Assembly: GCA_027023115.1 (NCBI GenBank)
Contig: JALVWZ010000395.1
Coordinates: 1-6,822, forward strand
Source of the DNA: Thermaceae bacterium
GTDB taxonomy: Bacteria; Deinococcota; Deinococci; Deinococcales; Marinithermaceae
DNA: 6,822 bases
Direction: 5' to 3'
In this document: piece after piece, positions 5,782 to 6,822 of the stretch
How positions within the stretch are numbered: position 1 is the stretch's first letter
Layout: each line of letters starts with the position of its first letter
Notes under the pieces: model-generated
The model's database searches: none
What the model was told of the DNA's origin: nothing
What the model saw: only the letters and a program-made list of their open reading frames with translations
Program-made: the position numbers and the translations under genes

Positions 5782-6254
5782 CCCTCGCGGCTCCAGGTGC
5801 CCGACTTACCCCCCGACTTGTAGAGCAGGCGCACGCGCTCGATCTCCAGTCCCTTGCTGGCCGCCTTGAGCATGTCGTAAACGGTCAGCGCGGCCACGCT
5901 GGCGGCCGTCAGGGCTTCCATCTCGACGCCGGTCTCGGCCTTGGTCTTGGCTTCGGCGGTGATCTTCACCACCCCCGCCCGCTCATCGAAGACCAAATCG
6001 ACGTCCACCTTGCTGAGCGGCAGCGGGTGGCAGAGCGGGATTAGCTCGCTGGTCTTCTTGGCGGCCATTATGCCGGCCAGCTGCGCCGCTAGTAGCGGGT
6101 CGCCCTTGCCCACTCCGCCTTCGCGCAGGGCCGCGACCGCCTCCGGGGTAAGTTTCACGACGGCCTCGGCGCGCGCCACCCGCAGCGTCGGCTGCTTGCC
6201 GGAAACGTCCACCATCTTGGGTTTGCCGTCTTCAAAGTGGGTCAGTTTGCCCAT
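5778..6254 (-). CDS. moaC: Cyclic pyranopterin monophosphate synthase MoaC
   Basis: Second step of molybdenum cofactor synthesis: converts the 3',8-cyclo-GTP made by MoaA into cyclic pyranopterin monophosphate, in the cytoplasm (EC 4.6.1.17). At 158 aa it has the full family length. Conserved blocks: MVDVSGK (14-20), GVGKGDPL (47-54) with the catalytic lysine K50, [21 protein letters not shown] (60-80) with H76, [10 protein letters not shown] (108-117), YDMLKA (126-131) with D127 and catalytic K130, and SGGKSG (147-152). All expected active-site residues are seen, so it should be active. GGGAGG (6259-6264) sits 4 nt before the ATG. It starts 9 bp after the stop of the ABC-2 permease gene, so they probably share a transcript. 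No other molybdopterin gene is in the window. Its TAG stop shares the palindrome CTAG with the stop of the convergent hydroxybutyrate dehydrogenase gene. Confidence 0.97.
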   Translation of the reverse strand: MGKLTHFEDGKPKMVDVSGKQPTLRVARAEAVVKLTPEAVAALREGGVGKGDPLLAAQLAGIMAAKKTSELIPLCHPLPLSKVDVDLVFDERAGVVKITAEAKTKAETGVEMEALTAASVAALTVYDMLKAASKGLEIERVRLLYKSGGKSGTWSREG

Positions 6255-6258
6255 CGCG

Positions 6259-6264
6259 CCTCCC
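6259..6264 (-). promoter_or_regulatory. moaC ribosome binding site overlapping the upstream stop codon
   Basis: GGGAGG on the minus strand begins with the last base of the TAG stop (6264-6266) of the ABC-2 permease gene and lies 4 nt before the moaC ATG. This is the classic geometry for translational coupling. Confidence 0.75.
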
Positions 6265-6822
6265 TAAACGTCCTTGCGTTCGAACAGCAGCACCGCCAGG
6301 AGCCCGAATCCGACCGTATAGATGAACAGCAGGCTGAGCCCCATCACCCAATCGCCGGGGCGCAGGTAGAGGTCGAGGTAGGTGGTCAGCAAGAGCGGCT
6401 TAAGCGCCGGGAACACTATCAGCAGGCGCATCAGCAGCACGGTGGCTATCGCCCCCAAAGCGGCGGCGGTGGTCGAGGAGAACCAGACCGTGAACATCAG
6501 GCTCAGCGCCGCGATTGGCAACAGGGTCAGGCCGGCGTAGAAGTAAGCCCGCAGCACCTCGGCGAAGGCCGCTCCCGCCGGCAGGAAGCCGACGCCGGCA
6601 AACCCCCCCGCGCCCAGGCCGGTACCACCAAAAAAGCCTCCCAGACCGTGTGGCAGGCCCGCCAGCAGGGCCGCCAGCAGACTCGTCGCCAGCACTAAAA
6701 AGGGATACACCAGCGCCGCCACCAGCTTGGCGCTGATGAAGCGGGTGCGCGAAAGCGGGCGCAGGAGCAGCGGCTTGAGGGTTCCCATGCTGATCTCCGC
6801 TCCCAGCACCTCGGCGGCGGCC
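6264..6822 (-). CDS. ABC-2 type transporter permease, C-terminal part (cut by window edge)
   Basis: Membrane subunit of an ABC-2 type transporter, usually an exporter that pairs with a separate ATPase. The frame stays open to the window edge (it reads AAAEV into [10 protein letters not shown]), so the N-terminus is missing; the GTG at 6809 is an internal valine, not a start. About 185 residues are visible. The motif [21 protein letters not shown] is the cytoplasmic loop after TM1-2 that is typical of the family (E..xGTL..LL.RP.SR). Counting from the codon at 6809, hydrophobic helices lie at about 27-50, 88-109, 113-133 and 153-176, and the end is ERKDV, also typical. A glycine-rich loop (about 51-79) separates the first two helices. 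The stop lies 9 bp before moaC, so the two are likely co-transcribed. Transported substrate unknown. Confidence 0.88.
   Translation of the reverse strand, partial: AAAEVLGAEISMGTLKPLLLRPLSRTRFISAKLVAALVYPFLVLATSLLAALLAGLPHGLGGFFGGTGLGAGGFAGVGFLPAGAAFAEVLRAYFYAGLTLLPIAALSLMFTVWFSSTTAAALGAIATVLLMRLLIVFPALKPLLLTTYLDLYLRPGDWVMGLSLLFIYTVGFGLLAVLLFERKDV

Noticed and set aside
6264..6809. ABC-2 permease as a complete gene starting at GTG 6809
   Set aside because: The frame remains open to the window edge and the first visible motif belongs after the first helices in this family, so the 5' part is missing.

Overview
The window is GC-rich and gene-dense, and looks like a bacterial chromosome. It holds seven protein-coding genes and no RNA gene, insertion sequence or CRISPR array that I can see. 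The host is probably a diderm bacterium: the solute-binding protein has a plain signal-peptidase-I type leader with no lipobox, which implies a periplasm. The protein style, the high GC, and one gene that appears to start directly after a TANNNT -10 box with no ribosome binding site fit Deinococcota (Thermus/Oceanithermus-like). This placement is a low-to-moderate confidence guess from recall, not from a search.

Left part (about 50-4170, minus strand): a three-gene ABC import operon of the dipeptide/oligopeptide (family 5) type. It reads right to left. An extended -10 promoter (4093-4101) is followed by a periplasmic binding protein (2277-4058), a 114-bp gap with two hairpins, a DppB/OppB-like permease that starts at TTG (1137-2162), a DppC/OppC-like permease that starts at GTG (98-1126), and a terminator hairpin (52-75). 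No ATP-binding subunit is present and the operon appears to end at the terminator, so the ATPases must come from elsewhere. The substrate cannot be read from the sequence; this family carries peptides but also sugars, nickel and other solutes.

Middle (4190-5781): two short-chain dehydrogenase/reductase (SDR) genes in divergent orientation, separated by only 32-50 bp. The leftward one is an SDR of unknown substrate and lies upstream of the transporter with no obvious terminator between. The rightward one carries the full substrate-pocket signature of D-3-hydroxybutyrate dehydrogenase.

Right part (5778-6822, minus strand): moaC (molybdenum cofactor synthesis) lies 9 bp downstream of the C-terminal part of an ABC-2 type permease that runs off the window edge. 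moaC converges on the hydroxybutyrate dehydrogenase gene, and the two stop codons share one CTAG.

I found no clearly new system. The points most worth a second look are the two-hairpin gap inside the transporter operon, the pairing of all six transporter cysteines outside the cytoplasm, the missing ATPases, and the compact divergent SDR control region.
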